Of a DNA stretch of 34,620 nt, positions 33,427-34,620 are shown one piece after another. This DNA is from Apostichopus parvimensis. Lineage: Eukaryota; Echinodermata; Holothuroidea; Aspidochirotida; Stichopodidae. A program made the position numbers and the translations under genes. The stretch spans positions 45,479 through 80,098 of the forward strand of contig KN885231.1 in assembly GCA_000934455.1 (NCBI GenBank). Reading direction: 5' to 3'. The notes under the pieces were generated by a model. The model was not told the origin of the DNA. It did no database searches and worked only from the letters and a program-made list of their open reading frames with translations. The number at the start of each line of letters is the position of its first letter. Position 1 is the stretch's first letter.

Positions 33427-34620
33427 ATGGCTGGTTTTAGTTTCATCACATGTAATGTCCGTGGGATTAGGCAGGCTAAAAAGAGAAGAAAACCTTTTGC
33501 CTTTCTTCATGCTCAGTCAAAAGATGTATTCCTTTTACAGGAAACTCATAGTACCTCCAAGGATGCTGTGTATTGGCGCAATGAATGGGGTGGACAGGTT
33601 TTGTTTTGCAACGGTTCCTCAACGAGTCGGGGTCTCTGTATACTCTTCAATCATAGATTAAATGTTAATATTCGTCATTCTGTCCTCTCTGACACTAGTA
33701 GGTTTATTATTGTGGAGACATTAATTGAAGACAGATCTTTTACTTTAGTTAATGTTTATGGTCCTAAGACAGACGATCCACATTTTTGGGTCTCTTGAGC
33801 TCGTCTCTTTCTGATTTTAACAATGATGCAATTGTATTGGGGGGGGGGGGATTTCAATTTCGTTTTCAATTTAGACCTCGACAAAATCGGTGGTAATCCT
33901 AAGACTAACTTAAAGGTGCGGGATACGTGCATTGAGTTCATTTATGCTTTTGATTTGTGTGATATTTGCAGGGAGAGAAACCCTCACCAGAAAAACTTCA
34001 CTTGGAGTTCGAACGTTACCCCGGGAATTAGGTGTAGATTGAACTTTTTTCTCATCTCTCGTCATATATGTAACTTGGTAGCAACAAACAATCTCTCGCC
34101 CAATATTCAGTCCGATCACATGGCAGTTAGGCAGTAAATATCACACTCAACTTGCATGATAATAGGCGGGGTCCAGGTGTTTGGAAATGTAATAACTCGT
34201 TACTTCTCGATACTGAGTTCACTAATCAATTAAGAGATATCATCTCGGATAGCCACGACATTCGGGATAGTAATCCGTCTGCGAAATGGGAACTAATTAA
34301 ATACAAATTACGTGTTTTTACTATGAAATACAGCAAAAGAAAAGCTATAGCCCGTGGACAGCAAGAAAGGGAACTCATGAAAGAGATTTGTAATTTAGAG
34401 CGTATTTACTGTAATTCCACTTTACCCGAAGACTTAAATAGATTGAAGGATGCTAGAGCTAAGCCTGACGCTATTTATTAATATAAGTTGCAAGGCATTT
34501 TTATCCGTTCTAGGGCAAGATGGGTGGAGCAGGGTAAAAAAACACAAAGTTCTTTTTAAACATGGAAAACCGCAACAGGTTGGTAAATGTCATTCGTAAA
34601 TTGCAAAATAGTTATGGTGA
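33427..34620 (+). mobile_element. Tx1/L1-like LINE ORF2, endonuclease half, degenerate and cut by the window end
   Basis: From ATG 33427 the frame encodes an apurinic-type endonuclease that nicks the target DNA in target-primed reverse transcription. Visible motifs are TCNVRGI, LLQETHST (catalytic Glu), LVNVYGP, GGDFN (about 33846), TWSS, RCRLNFFLISRHI (usual Asp changed to Asn) and QSDHMAV (catalytic SDH). A linker follows with HDNRRGPGVWKCNNSLL, SRARWVEQGKK and NVIRKLQNSYG at the edge. Frameshifts lie near 33790, in the G12 run at 33839-33850, near 34130 and near 34555, with stops at 34135 and 34479. The copy is inactive. The RT half would follow beyond 34620. Confidence 0.88.

Noticed and set aside
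1..34620. CRISPR array, prophage, operon or bacterial defence system
   Set aside because: No regular spacer arrays, no long contiguous bacterial-type ORFs and clear spliceosomal introns; the window is eukaryotic.

Overview
This is an AT-rich, intron-containing, repeat-dense animal nuclear window, not bacterial or viral DNA. Three things point to a marine deuterostome invertebrate, most plausibly an echinoderm and perhaps a sea cucumber: a receptor-type tyrosine kinase split into short exons, degenerate immunoglobulin-like exons with phase-1 boundaries, and a mix of Tx1-like LINE, Ty3/gypsy, tRNA-SINE and TGACCTTTGACCTC-type repeats. The organism call is inference. No prokaryote-style operon, CRISPR array, rRNA or tRNA gene is visible.

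Layout. Positions 168-1153 (+) hold the last exons of a protein tyrosine kinase gene; its catalytic loop and anything further upstream lie outside the window. About 1.3 kb of likely 3' UTR follows, with AATAAA signals at 2323 and 2442. From 2.5 to 8.6 kb nothing coding is recognisable. At 10.29-10.59 kb sits a tRNA-like SINE ending in an ACAT simple repeat. At 11.36-12.6 kb is a decayed Ty3/gypsy pol fragment with an internal deletion. From 12.8 to 15.4 kb there are divergent dispersed repeats. At 15.78-18.82 kb lies a roughly 3 kb non-autonomous element with terminal inverted repeats, whose arms are saturated with CCCATATGGG-like motifs.

Positions 19.67-21.52 kb (-) carry a cluster of Ig-like exons: one fairly intact, one broken, and one short duplicated remnant. 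Another broken Ig-like exon lies on the + strand at 26.64-26.90 kb. A 58-codon ORF with a signal-peptide-like start precedes the cluster at 18998. Between these, 24.29-26.04 kb is the reverse-transcriptase half of a dead Tx1/L1-like LINE. The right edge (33.43 kb onward) is the endonuclease half of another copy of that kind of LINE, which runs out of the window.

Working together: the only credible expressed gene is the kinase, seen only at its 3' end. The Ig-like pieces look like relics of a duplicated family of cell-surface or secreted Ig proteins. The rest is mobile-element debris. I do not see an obviously new molecular system. The most unusual items are the TIR element with motif-saturated arms and the scattered Ig exon relics on both strands.
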